From Neisseria mucosa (lineage in GTDB: Bacteria; Pseudomonadota; Gammaproteobacteria; Burkholderiales; Neisseriaceae): 9,147 bases of DNA. Where the stretch lies: assembly GCF_003044445.1 (NCBI RefSeq), contig NZ_POWX01000033.1, forward strand, positions 1 through 9,147, read 5' to 3'. This document shows positions 1 to 5,290 of the stretch, one piece after another (within the stretch, counting starts at the first letter, position 1; each line of letters starts with the position of its first letter). The notes under the pieces were generated by a model that had not been told where the DNA came from, did not search any database, and saw nothing but the letters and a program-made list of their open reading frames with translations. Both the position numbers and the translations under genes were made by a program.

Positions 1-70
1 GCTGTTGGCTGCGTATATGCAGGTAGTGGAGTACGGCTTGGTATTTGAAGTGTAATGTATATTTGCTCAT
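1..70 (-). CDS. IS3-family transposase OrfA, N-terminal fragment (cut by window edge)
   Basis: This is the first 23 codons of a transposase OrfA, starting at the ATG at 70-68 and leaving the window. The protein begins MSKYTLHFKYQAVLHYL, the style of N-terminus that opens the helix-turn-helix (DNA-binding) domain of IS150-type OrfA proteins. In this family OrfA recognises the element's ends, and an OrfAB fusion made by programmed frameshifting carries the DDE catalytic domain; neither the frameshift site nor the catalytic domain is in the window. The fragment encodes the same residues as the copy at 9077-9147. Whether it is intact beyond the edge cannot be seen. Confidence 0.75.
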   Translation of the reverse strand, partial: MSKYTLHFKYQAVLHYLHIRSQQ

Positions 71-125
71 AAAAAAACTGCACCTTGTGAGTTGGAGGGG
101 GATGTCCAACTTTTGGGGTGCAGTT
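71..125 (-). terminator. Hairpin plus T-tract inside the IS leading end (left copy)
   Basis: On the minus strand a 9-bp perfect outer stem (117-125 pairing with 76-84) encloses a symmetric 6/6-nt internal loop, then a 6-bp inner stem (105-110 with 91-96) and an 8-nt loop. It is followed by seven T (77-71) and then the OrfA ATG. This is the form of an intrinsic terminator. It would stop transcripts entering the element from outside before they reach the transposase. The only SD-like AAGG also falls at the base of the stem. Confidence 0.6.
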
Positions 126-143
126 CAAATCTTAGTTTGAGAT

Positions 144-155
144 TTCAGACGACCT
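144..155 (-). other. DNA uptake sequence (AGGTCGTCTGAA), single
   Basis: This is an exact 12-mer uptake sequence on the minus strand, 19 nt past the usp stop codon and 16 nt before the edge of the left IS. It is single rather than part of an inverted pair, so it does not form a terminator by itself. Its partner arm may have been separated from it by the IS insertion. Confidence 0.85.
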
Positions 156-174
156 TCTTGAATAGGGCAGACCC

Positions 175-639
175 TTACGCCTCTTCTGCTTTGCTGCGGA
201 TAATCAGAAGCGGCAGGTGGCTTTGGCGCATCACGGTTTCGGCGAAGCTGCCCATCAGGAGGTGCATCAGGCCGGTGCGGCCATGTGTGCCGAGTACCAG
301 CAGGTCGGCGCCGTTTTCATCGGCGTAATCGACCAAATCCTGCGCCATTTCGCGCGCGCCTTTGTTGGCGACCAGCAGGTGTTTGACAATGTTTTCCACG
401 CCGTTTTCGCGGGCGGTTTTTTCAGCGAAGTCCAAGACTTCGTTGCCTTGGGCGACGGCGGCGGCCTCGTAGCTTTCGTGTTGCAGGAATTCGGGGGCGA
501 GCGCCATGTATTCGGCGGGGTTGGCGACGTGTACCAAAGTCAGGCGGGCGTTGTTGACGCTTGCCAACTCGGCGGCGTGTTTCAGGGCGTTGAGGGAAGT
601 TTCGCTGCCGTCAACGGCTACAACCAGATGTTTGTACAT
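175..639 (-). CDS. Universal stress protein, UspA family
   Basis: The gene encodes a 154-residue single-domain universal stress protein of usual family length. Such cytoplasmic proteins aid survival under starvation, oxidative or membrane stress, often as ATP-binding dimers. The N-terminal strand with D10 (MYKHLVVAVDGS) and the nucleotide-binding motif G-x2-G-x9-G-S at G117, G120, G130 and S131 (GTHGRTGLMHLLMGS) are both intact, so this should be an ATP-binding member. A strong SD (AAGGAG, about 650-655 on the minus strand) lies 8 nt before the ATG. The gene stands alone, divergent from tcdA across a 194-bp gap that holds promoter-like sites for both. Downstream come a single DUS and the left IS end. 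The specific stress it answers cannot be inferred. Confidence 0.92.
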   Translation of the reverse strand: MYKHLVVAVDGSETSLNALKHAAELASVNNARLTLVHVANPAEYMALAPEFLQHESYEAAAVAQGNEVLDFAEKTARENGVENIVKHLLVANKGAREMAQDLVDYADENGADLLVLGTHGRTGLMHLLMGSFAETVMRQSHLPLLIIRSKAEEA

Positions 640-711
640 AGTTCATTCTCCTTTTTCGCGCCGCAGGCGGCACTTTGTTGGATGCGGTTGGGAAGGGTCC
701 GATATGAAACG

Positions 712-740
712 ATTATAGACCCATTCGGGCTGCTGCAACA
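712..740 (-). promoter_or_regulatory. Candidate promoter for the usp gene
   Basis: Read on the minus strand, a perfect -10 TATAAT lies at 717-712. A weak -35 (TGTTGC at 740-735 with a 17-nt spacer, or TTGCAG at 738-733 with 15 nt) lies upstream. The start site would be about 65 nt before the usp ATG. The weak -35 suggests activator dependence or simply a modest promoter. It overlaps the -35 region of the opposing tcdA promoter. Confidence 0.45.
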
Positions 741-757
741 GTCCGGCTGCTTTCCAG

Positions 758-763
758 TATAAT
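758..763 (+). promoter_or_regulatory. Candidate -10 box for tcdA and downstream genes
   Basis: A perfect TATAAT sits 70 nt before the tcdA ATG. The sequence 16-18 nt upstream (around 734-741) is a poor -35. It lies back to back with the usp -10 at 712-717, so both -35 regions occupy the same 733-741 stretch and the two promoters may compete. Confidence 0.4.
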
Positions 764-833
764 ATGCGACGGACTCCTCCGCAGCGTTTTGCGTTGATTT
801 TCATTCATTTATTGACATATCACAAGGTTGGGT

Positions 834-1610
834 ATGAACGACACTGTTTTTCTTCCTTCGCGCCGTTTCGGCGGTATTGCCAGACTCTACGGAGATGAAG
901 CACTGGCGCGGTTTTCGCGCGCGCACGTCTGCGTGGTCGGCGTGGGCGGGGTAGGCTCTTGGGCGGTGGAGGCTTTGGCGCGGACGGGCATCGGTCGTTT
1001 GACCTTGATTGATTTGGACAACGTCGCCGAGTCCAATGTCAACCGCCAGCTTCATGCGTTGACCGATGATTTCGGCAAGGCAAAGGTGACGGCGTTGCGC
1101 GAACGCATTGCCCAAATCAATCCGCAATGCGAAGTGGAGGAAATCGAGGATTTTGTGACGGAAGACAATCTGGAAACGCTTTTCAGACGACCTTTCGACT
1201 TTGTGATCGACGCGATAGACCAAGTACGCGTCAAGGCGGCGATGGCGGCTTATTTTGTGCAACACAAACAGCCGTTTATCCTAAGCGGCGGCGCGGGCGG
1301 ACAGAAAAATCCGGCGTTGATTCAAACCGCCGATTTAAGCCGCGTTACCCACGACCCGTTGCTTGCCAACCTGCGCTACACTTTGCGCAAACGCTACGGC
1401 TTTAGCCGCGATACCAAAGAAAAAATGCGCGTGCCGTGTGTGTTCTCGACTGAAAACATTACGCCGCCGCAATCGGGCGAAGCATGTTCGACCGATGCTG
1501 TGCCGCAAGGTTTGTCCTGCGCGGGTTATGGGGCGAGTATGTTGGTAACGGCTTCGTTTGGTTTGTACTGCGCGCAGGCGGCGGTGGACCATATTGCGGG
1601 ACGGAAATGA
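834..1610 (+). CDS. tcdA: tRNA threonylcarbamoyladenosine dehydratase TcdA (CsdL/YgdL)
   Basis: TcdA is an E1-like (ThiF/MoeB superfamily) ATP-dependent enzyme that converts t6A at position 37 of ANN-reading tRNAs to its cyclic form, ct6A, which aids decoding. The 258-residue protein has the family layout. RRFGGIARLYG lies at residues 10-20, the nucleotide loop GVGGVGS at 36-42, the D-x-D-x-V-x2-S-N-x2-R-Q block at 60-72, the DAID segment at 126-129, and the conserved GGAGGQKNP at 152-160. The ATG at 834 is preferred because AAGG at 824-827 lies 6 nt before it; the in-frame TTG at 828 overlaps that SD. One nt separates its stop from the next ATG, which suggests cotranscription with the small membrane gene downstream. 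A DUS lies inside the coding region at 1182-1193. Confidence 0.93.
   Translation: MNDTVFLPSRRFGGIARLYGDEALARFSRAHVCVVGVGGVGSWAVEALARTGIGRLTLIDLDNVAESNVNRQLHALTDDFGKAKVTALRERIAQINPQCEVEEIEDFVTEDNLETLFRRPFDFVIDAIDQVRVKAAMAAYFVQHKQPFILSGGAGGQKNPALIQTADLSRVTHDPLLANLRYTLRKRYGFSRDTKEKMRVPCVFSTENITPPQSGEACSTDAVPQGLSCAGYGASMLVTASFGLYCAQAAVDHIAGRK
1182..1193 (-). other. DNA uptake sequence inside tcdA
   Basis: An exact 12-mer (TTCAGACGACCT on the plus strand) lies in the tcdA reading frame and encodes part of LFRRPF at residues 117-121. Intragenic uptake sequences are common in Neisseria core genes. Confidence 0.9.
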
Positions 1611-1611
1611 G

Positions 1612-2085
1612 ATGACCCGATTTTTTAAAGCCTATTTTATCAGTAGCCTGATGTATGCGGTTGTCTTCGGTTTGCTGATGTACGGTGTCGGTTTGCTGTT
1701 TTCAGGATTCGAATGTTTTGATATTAACGCTGACAATGAACAGTATGCAGAGTATTGTCTGCGAGCTGCTGAAATGTCGGCTTTTGAGAAAGTGTCTTTG
1801 AAGTTTTTCTTCTTTCCGTTTTTATCTGTAATGTTATTGTCCCTACTCAATGCCGGCATTATGAAGTGGACCAAACGCTGTACAACTTTGACGACTCTTG
1901 CCTTGCCTATTATCGAATGGTTGATTGTTTGGTTTGTTTTTTTGCTGTGGGAGTGGAGTAGTCTGGATAGTAGTTGGACGGCAATAACGGGAGTTATTTT
2001 TTTTGGATTGCCTGTTTATGGCATGGCAGCAGTTCAAGCCCTGAGTGTGTTGCTCTCTTCTGCAAATGCCAATCAGAAAATTTGA
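1612..2085 (+). CDS. Small membrane protein of unknown function, paralog of the next gene (copy 1)
   Basis: I do not recognise a named family. The 157-residue protein has four likely membrane helices at about residues 7-31, 63-84, 95-116 and 122-148. The loop after the first helix carries two cysteines (C35, C49), and a basic turn KWTKRC lies at 85-90. It aligns end to end with the next gene: the N-terminal MTRFFKAYFI block, FPFLSV, a shared IMKW-x-KRC, an EWL, and a G-L-P-x-x-GMA-x-x-Q-x-L end. The start at 1612 is chosen over an in-frame GTG at 1558 because the paralog begins at the same residue and the ATG follows the tcdA stop by one nt, with GGA at 1603-1605. It is visibly more AT-rich than its neighbours. 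Inner-membrane location is inferred; function is unknown. Confidence 0.8.
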   Translation: MTRFFKAYFISSLMYAVVFGLLMYGVGLLFSGFECFDINADNEQYAEYCLRAAEMSAFEKVSLKFFFFPFLSVMLLSLLNAGIMKWTKRCTTLTTLALPIIEWLIVWFVFLLWEWSSLDSSWTAITGVIFFGLPVYGMAAVQALSVLLSSANANQKI

Positions 2086-2111
2086 TGCGGTTTAACGCCT
2101 TTTGAAATTTT

Positions 2112-2123
2112 TTCAGACGACCT
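2112..2123 (-). other. DNA uptake sequence in the gap between the two membrane paralogs
   Basis: An exact 12-mer (TTCAGACGACCT on the plus strand) ends 8 nt before the ATG at 2132, in the place where a ribosome binding site would normally be. It is single, so no DUS-pair terminator separates the two genes. Confidence 0.88.
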
Positions 2124-2131
2124 TTTTGCCT

Positions 2132-2590
2132 ATGACCCGATTTTTTAAAGCCTATTTTATCGGCAGCCTGATTTATGCGGTGTGGTTCGGCGTGTTGATG
2201 TATGCCGTTGATCCGATGTTTGGTGCAATGGGATGCGACATGCAGTCGGGCGATTATTTGTGTTTTCAAGACGGCTATCCGCGGCCGTTTACCAATTTCC
2301 TTTATCCTTTCCTGTCCGTTCCGATATTCAGCCTTTTGCACGCTGCCATCATGAAATGGCGCAAACGCTGCTCGGTCGGGATGATTTGGTTTTTGGTCGG
2401 CTGCGAGTGGCTGCTGCTATTGGCTTGGATAATTGCGATGCTGGCGCGCGATGGTTTTGTGTTTTCCCGCGATGCCGTTACGGTGCTGATCGGTTCATTT
2501 TTCGCCGCTTTGCCGCTTCTGGGCATGGCGTTGGCGCAAACGCTTGCCATTGCCATCGCTTCTTTGAAAAGCCAACGCAAAAAAGGCTGA
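2132..2590 (+). CDS. Small membrane protein of unknown function, paralog of the previous gene (copy 2)
   Basis: The 152-residue protein is a tandem paralog of the gene at 1612. Likely membrane helices lie at about residues 8-30, 53-73, 83-104 and 113-144. Loop cysteines C35 and C44 correspond roughly to C35 and C49 of copy 1, and KWRKRC lies at 75-80. If the loop after helix 1 faces the periplasm, the paired cysteines could form a disulfide (inference). The first 30 nt are identical to copy 1, after which the DNA diverges. An in-frame ATG at 2102 would extend the protein by ten residues, but these are encoded by the DUS region (FFQTTF) and lack any counterpart in copy 1, so 2132 is preferred. 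No SD is evident, so it may depend on translation of the upstream gene, 46 nt away. Function is unknown. Confidence 0.8.
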   Translation: MTRFFKAYFIGSLIYAVWFGVLMYAVDPMFGAMGCDMQSGDYLCFQDGYPRPFTNFLYPFLSVPIFSLLHAAIMKWRKRCSVGMIWFLVGCEWLLLLAWIIAMLARDGFVFSRDAVTVLIGSFFAALPLLGMALAQTLAIAIASLKSQRKKG

Positions 2591-2631
2591 TTTTGTTTTG
2601 CCGCACTCGTTTTGGCGAAACCCGCTGCGTT

Positions 2632-2642
2632 TTCAGACGACC
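2632..2642 (-). other. DNA uptake sequence, 11 of 12 bases
   Basis: TTCAGACGACC followed by C instead of T keeps the full GGTCGTCTGAA core on the minus strand. It lies in the gap between the second membrane gene and scpA. It has no inverted partner, so no clear terminator is formed here. Confidence 0.75.
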
Positions 2643-2648
2643 CCGTTA

Positions 2649-2676
2649 TTGATTAACCACCCATCGAACCTAATAA
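2649..2676 (+). promoter_or_regulatory. Weak candidate promoter for scpA
   Basis: TTGATT (2649-2654) and TAATAA (2671-2676) are separated by 16 nt, each matching four of six consensus bases. The leader to the scpA ATG would be only about 12 nt. This is suggestive only; scpA could also be read through from the upstream genes because no terminator is seen. Confidence 0.25.
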
Positions 2677-2694
2677 GAAAAAGCTCCTCTAACC

Positions 2695-3585
2695 ATGCCT
2701 TCAGAACACCTTATCTCTTCCGCTGCTGCAACGTCGTCTGAACACACGGTCGCGTGGGTATTCGGTCAGCCCGTAACCGATTTGCCGCAGGATTTGTTTA
2801 TTCCGCCCGATGCTTTGAAGGTTGTCTTAAGCAGCTTCCAAGGACCGTTGGATTTGCTGCTTTACCTTATCCGCAAACAAAATATCGACGTTCTCGATAT
2901 TCCGATGGTGAAGATTACTGAACAATATCTGCACTATATTGCCCAAATGGAAGCGTATCAGTTTGATTTGGCGGCGGAATATCTCTTGATGGCGGCGATG
3001 CTGATTGAAATCAAATCGCGCCTGCTCCTGCCGCGTCCCGAAGAGGTCGAGGATGAGGAGGCGGATCCGCGTGCCGAGCTGGTGCGCCGCCTTTTGGCTT
3101 ACGAACAGATGAAGCTGGCGGCGCAGGGGTTGGATGCATTGCCGCGCGCGGGACGGGATTTTGCTTGGGCGTATCTGCCGTTGGAAATCGCGGTCGAGGC
3201 GAAGCTGCCGGAGGTGTATGTCGCCGATTTGACGCAGGCGTGGCTGGGCATTTTGTCGAGGGCGAAACATTCGCGCAGCCATGAAGTGATTCAGGAAACC
3301 ATTTCCGTACGCGCGCAGATGACGGCGGTTTTACGTCGTCTGAACGAGAGCGGGATATGCAAATTCAGCGATTTGTTCAAACCGGAGCAGGGCGCGGCGT
3401 ATGTGGTCGTCAATTTCATCGCGCTGTTGGAACTTGCCAAAGAAGGTTTGGTCCGCATCGTCCAGCTGGACAGCTACGGCGAAATCGAAATCAGCCTGAA
3501 ACAGGAAAATTTAGAACGCCCGGAAGCGGAAGAGGGCGTTTCAGACAACCCCTCTGACGACTTTGAAGGCGGAACGGCTTTATAA
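2695..3585 (+). CDS. scpA: Segregation and condensation protein A (kleisin ScpA)
   Basis: ScpA is the kleisin subunit that bridges the SMC ATPase heads and, with ScpB, forms the bacterial condensin that organises and helps segregate the chromosome. Family hallmarks are clear: the N-terminal FQGPLDLLLYLI at residues 48-59, IDVLDIPMVKITEQYL at 64-79, the helical AAEYLLMAAMLIEIKSRLLLP at 93-113 followed by an acidic linker (116-124), and a C-terminal winged-helix-like region (about 224-268) that would bind an SMC head. The 296 residues include about 45 residues before the conserved core and a short acidic tail, both variable in the family. No strong SD precedes the ATG at 2695, so the start is less certain than the gene. 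No scpB or smc is in the window. Two 10-base DUS cores are embedded at 2733 and 3335. Confidence 0.93.
   Translation: MPSEHLISSAAATSSEHTVAWVFGQPVTDLPQDLFIPPDALKVVLSSFQGPLDLLLYLIRKQNIDVLDIPMVKITEQYLHYIAQMEAYQFDLAAEYLLMAAMLIEIKSRLLLPRPEEVEDEEADPRAELVRRLLAYEQMKLAAQGLDALPRAGRDFAWAYLPLEIAVEAKLPEVYVADLTQAWLGILSRAKHSRSHEVIQETISVRAQMTAVLRRLNESGICKFSDLFKPEQGAAYVVVNFIALLELAKEGLVRIVQLDSYGEIEISLKQENLERPEAEEGVSDNPSDDFEGGTAL
2733..2742 (+). other. DNA uptake core GTCGTCTGAA inside scpA
   Basis: The 10-base core is exact but the preceding AG is AC, so it is a sub-optimal 12-mer. It encodes residues around S14-E16 in the variable N-terminal extension of ScpA. Confidence 0.7.
3335..3344 (+). other. DNA uptake core GTCGTCTGAA inside scpA (second)
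   Basis: A second exact 10-base core lies in scpA, encoding part of LRRLNE at residues 213-218. A degenerate version with one change in the core (TTCAGACAACC on the plus strand) follows at 3540-3550. Confidence 0.7.
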
Positions 3586-3690
3586 GCTTCAAGTTTGAAC
3601 GCGAAGCAAAACATAATGTCCCATCTGTGGCAATCGGCCGTGCAGGAATCACGCTTGGTAACCCCATACTCATTTTAATCAACACTTTTT

Positions 3691-3797
3691 TATAGTGGAT
3701 TAAATTTAAATCAGGACAAGGCGACGAAGCCGCAGACAGTACAGATAGTACGGCAAGGCGAGGCAACGCCGTACTGGTTTAAAGTTAATCCACTATA
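3691..3797 (+). repeat. Correia repeat enclosed element (CREE/NEMIS), short form
   Basis: This 107-bp element starts TATAGTGGATTAA and ends with its inverted form TTAATCCACTATA, the terminal repeats of Neisseria Correia elements, including the TA that is duplicated on insertion. The interior (for example CGACGAAGCCGCAGACAG) matches the element at 6601-6757 but lacks a central 50-bp block. It ends 20 nt before the brnQ ATG and so supplies most of the brnQ upstream region. These elements are non-autonomous; in transcripts the long stem can be cut by RNase III, and some termini act as promoters (established for pathogenic Neisseria). Confidence 0.93.
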
Positions 3798-3817
3798 TAA
3801 CCCAATAGGTAGATTTT

Positions 3818-5152
3818 ATGAGCAATAATGTTTCCCCGCTCAACCGTAAAGCCTCGCTGTGGGCGGTCGGTTTGATGTTGTTCGCTTTGTTTTTCGGTGC
3901 GGGCAATCTGATTTTCCCTGCTTATCTCGGACAACAGGCGGGGGAAAGCTGGCTTTCTGCGATGACGGGCTTCCTATTGACCGGCGCGGGCTTGCCGCTA
4001 TTGGGCGTGATTGCCATCGGCTATTCAGGCTCGCGCGATGTGCAGGCGCTGGCTTCAAGGGTTGCGCCTTGGTACGGCGTGGCGTTTGCTTCCGCGCTGT
4101 ATTTGTCCATCGGGCCTTTGTTTGCCATGCCGCGTACGGCGACGGTGTCATTTGAGATTGCCGTTGCGCCGTTTTTAAATGAAAGTCAGAAAACAGTCGG
4201 GCTGGCGGCGTTCAGCGTGGCGTTTTTCGGCGTAGCGTATTGGCTGTCTATGTCGCCGGGCAAATTGGTGGATCGTATCGGTAAAGTTCTGACGCCCGTA
4301 TTGCTTTTGACGATTGCCGTTTTAGTCGGCTATGCCACGCTGAATCCGATGGGCGTTCCCGCAGCGGCACAAGGCGATTTTGCCCTTCGTCCGTTCATAA
4401 AAGGCATTTTGGAAGGTTACGGCACAATGGACGCACTCGCTTCGCTGGTGTTCTCCATTATCGTCATTGACGCCGTGCGCGCGATGGGCGTGGACAACCG
4501 TTCCGAGCTGCTGTGGACGACCGCCGTTTCAGGCATCGTCGCCGCATCTTGTCTGGCTTTGGTGTACCTCTTCATCGGCTATATGGGCGCGACCAGCGTG
4601 ATGGGCTTGGGACTTCAGGAAAACGGCGCGGAAGTATTGTCGAAAACCGCGAATTTCTATTTCGGCGTACCCGGCAACATCCTTTTAGGCGTCATCGTCC
4701 TGCTCGCCTGCTTGAGTACCGCCGTCGGACTGATTACATCGTGTTCCGAATATTTCAACCGCCTGTGTCCCGGCATTTCTTACAAAATGTTCGTCGTCAT
4801 CAATACCCTCGTGTCTATGGCGTTGGCGAACAAAGGCCTGTCCTCTATCCTGACTTTCTCCATCCCGATGCTGATGCTGCTGTACCCGCTGACCATCGTC
4901 ATCATTCTGTTGGTCTTCCTGCACAAACTGTTCGGCGGCAGCCGCATCGTCTATTTCTGCACCATGATGGCAACGCTGGCAGTCGGCTTGCTCGATGCCT
5001 ACAAAGCCGCATTCGGTTTCAGCGAAGAAGTCGCCGCCGACATCAACGGCGCATTGCCGCTCTACGACGTCGGACTGGGCTGGCTGCTGCCCGCAACGGT
5101 CGGCTTTGTTTTAGGATGCGTCCTAAACGTCGCGCTCAAGAAAAAAGCATAA
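3818..5152 (+). CDS. brnQ: Branched-chain amino acid transporter BrnQ (LIVCS family)
   Basis: BrnQ is an inner-membrane carrier that imports leucine, isoleucine and valine driven by a cation gradient. The 444-residue length and roughly twelve hydrophobic segments fit the LIVCS family. Signature regions are FALFFGAGNLIFPAYLG at residues 22-38 and GPLFAMPRTATVSFE at 99-113, with a KKKA C-terminus. The ATG at 3818 has AGG at 3807-3809, 8 nt upstream, and the protein begins in the same place as known members (a short polar stretch, then helix 1). A Correia element ends 20 nt upstream; TATATAAC at its edge (3794-3801) could serve as a -10, but no good -35 accompanies it. The gene closes with a DUS-pair terminator at 5172-5202, so it is probably transcribed alone. 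Confidence 0.95.
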   Translation: MSNNVSPLNRKASLWAVGLMLFALFFGAGNLIFPAYLGQQAGESWLSAMTGFLLTGAGLPLLGVIAIGYSGSRDVQALASRVAPWYGVAFASALYLSIGPLFAMPRTATVSFEIAVAPFLNESQKTVGLAAFSVAFFGVAYWLSMSPGKLVDRIGKVLTPVLLLTIAVLVGYATLNPMGVPAAAQGDFALRPFIKGILEGYGTMDALASLVFSIIVIDAVRAMGVDNRSELLWTTAVSGIVAASCLALVYLFIGYMGATSVMGLGLQENGAEVLSKTANFYFGVPGNILLGVIVLLACLSTAVGLITSCSEYFNRLCPGISYKMFVVINTLVSMALANKGLSSILTFSIPMLMLLYPLTIVIILLVFLHKLFGGSRIVYFCTMMATLAVGLLDAYKAAFGFSEEVAADINGALPLYDVGLGWLLPATVGFVLGCVLNVALKKKA

Positions 5153-5171
5153 GGCTTATCAATCAGAATAG

Positions 5172-5202
5172 AGGTCGTCTGAAAGTTTCAGACGACCTTT
5201 TC
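5172..5202 (+). terminator. Intrinsic terminator of brnQ made from an inverted DUS pair
   Basis: Two exact 12-mer uptake sequences in inverted orientation (5172-5183 and 5187-5198) form a near-perfect hairpin with only about 3 nt between arms, followed by TTTT. It starts 20 nt past the brnQ stop. Use of paired uptake sequences as terminators is well known in Neisseria. Confidence 0.9.
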
Positions 5203-5290
5203 AACATTCTACCAGTTAAAAAAAGTAACACCCGCCCGTCTAACCGTGTTCTAATAATGCTTTACATTTACGCTGAACGAGAGAAAAGCC

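Larger units (their letters stand above)
1..127 (-). mobile_element. IS3-family (IS150-like) insertion sequence, left copy, 5' end only
   Basis: The segment is the leading end of an insertion sequence that runs leftward out of the window. Read on the minus strand it starts TGAACTGCACCCC, which resembles the terminal repeats of the IS150 group of IS3 elements, and continues into a transposase OrfA start codon at 70-68. It matches the copy at 9021-9147 apart from one C more in a C-run (97-101) and one synonymous change in OrfA. The outer boundary is placed at 127; two more bases (128-129) also match the other copy, so it could lie slightly further right. The family call rests on the terminal sequence and the first 23 residues of OrfA only. 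Confidence 0.8.

Noticed and set aside
217..762. Plus-strand ORF opposite the usp gene
   Set aside because: It is a Gly/Val/Phe-rich antisense shadow; the usp frame has the intact ATP-binding motif and a strong SD.
3586..3690. Unexplained 105 bp between the scpA stop and the Correia element, with a minus-strand ORF running across it
   Set aside because: A small possible hairpin (GCTTC at 3586-3590 with GAAGC at 3603-3607) has no T-tract. The minus-strand ORF (3766-3491) continues into both the Correia element and scpA and has no SD or motif, so no gene or terminator is called.
5252..5266. Promoter of pncB from TAATAAT (5252) or TTTACA (5261)
   Set aside because: Neither has a partner box at a suitable distance. 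A promoter must be nearby, but it cannot be placed from the sequence alone.
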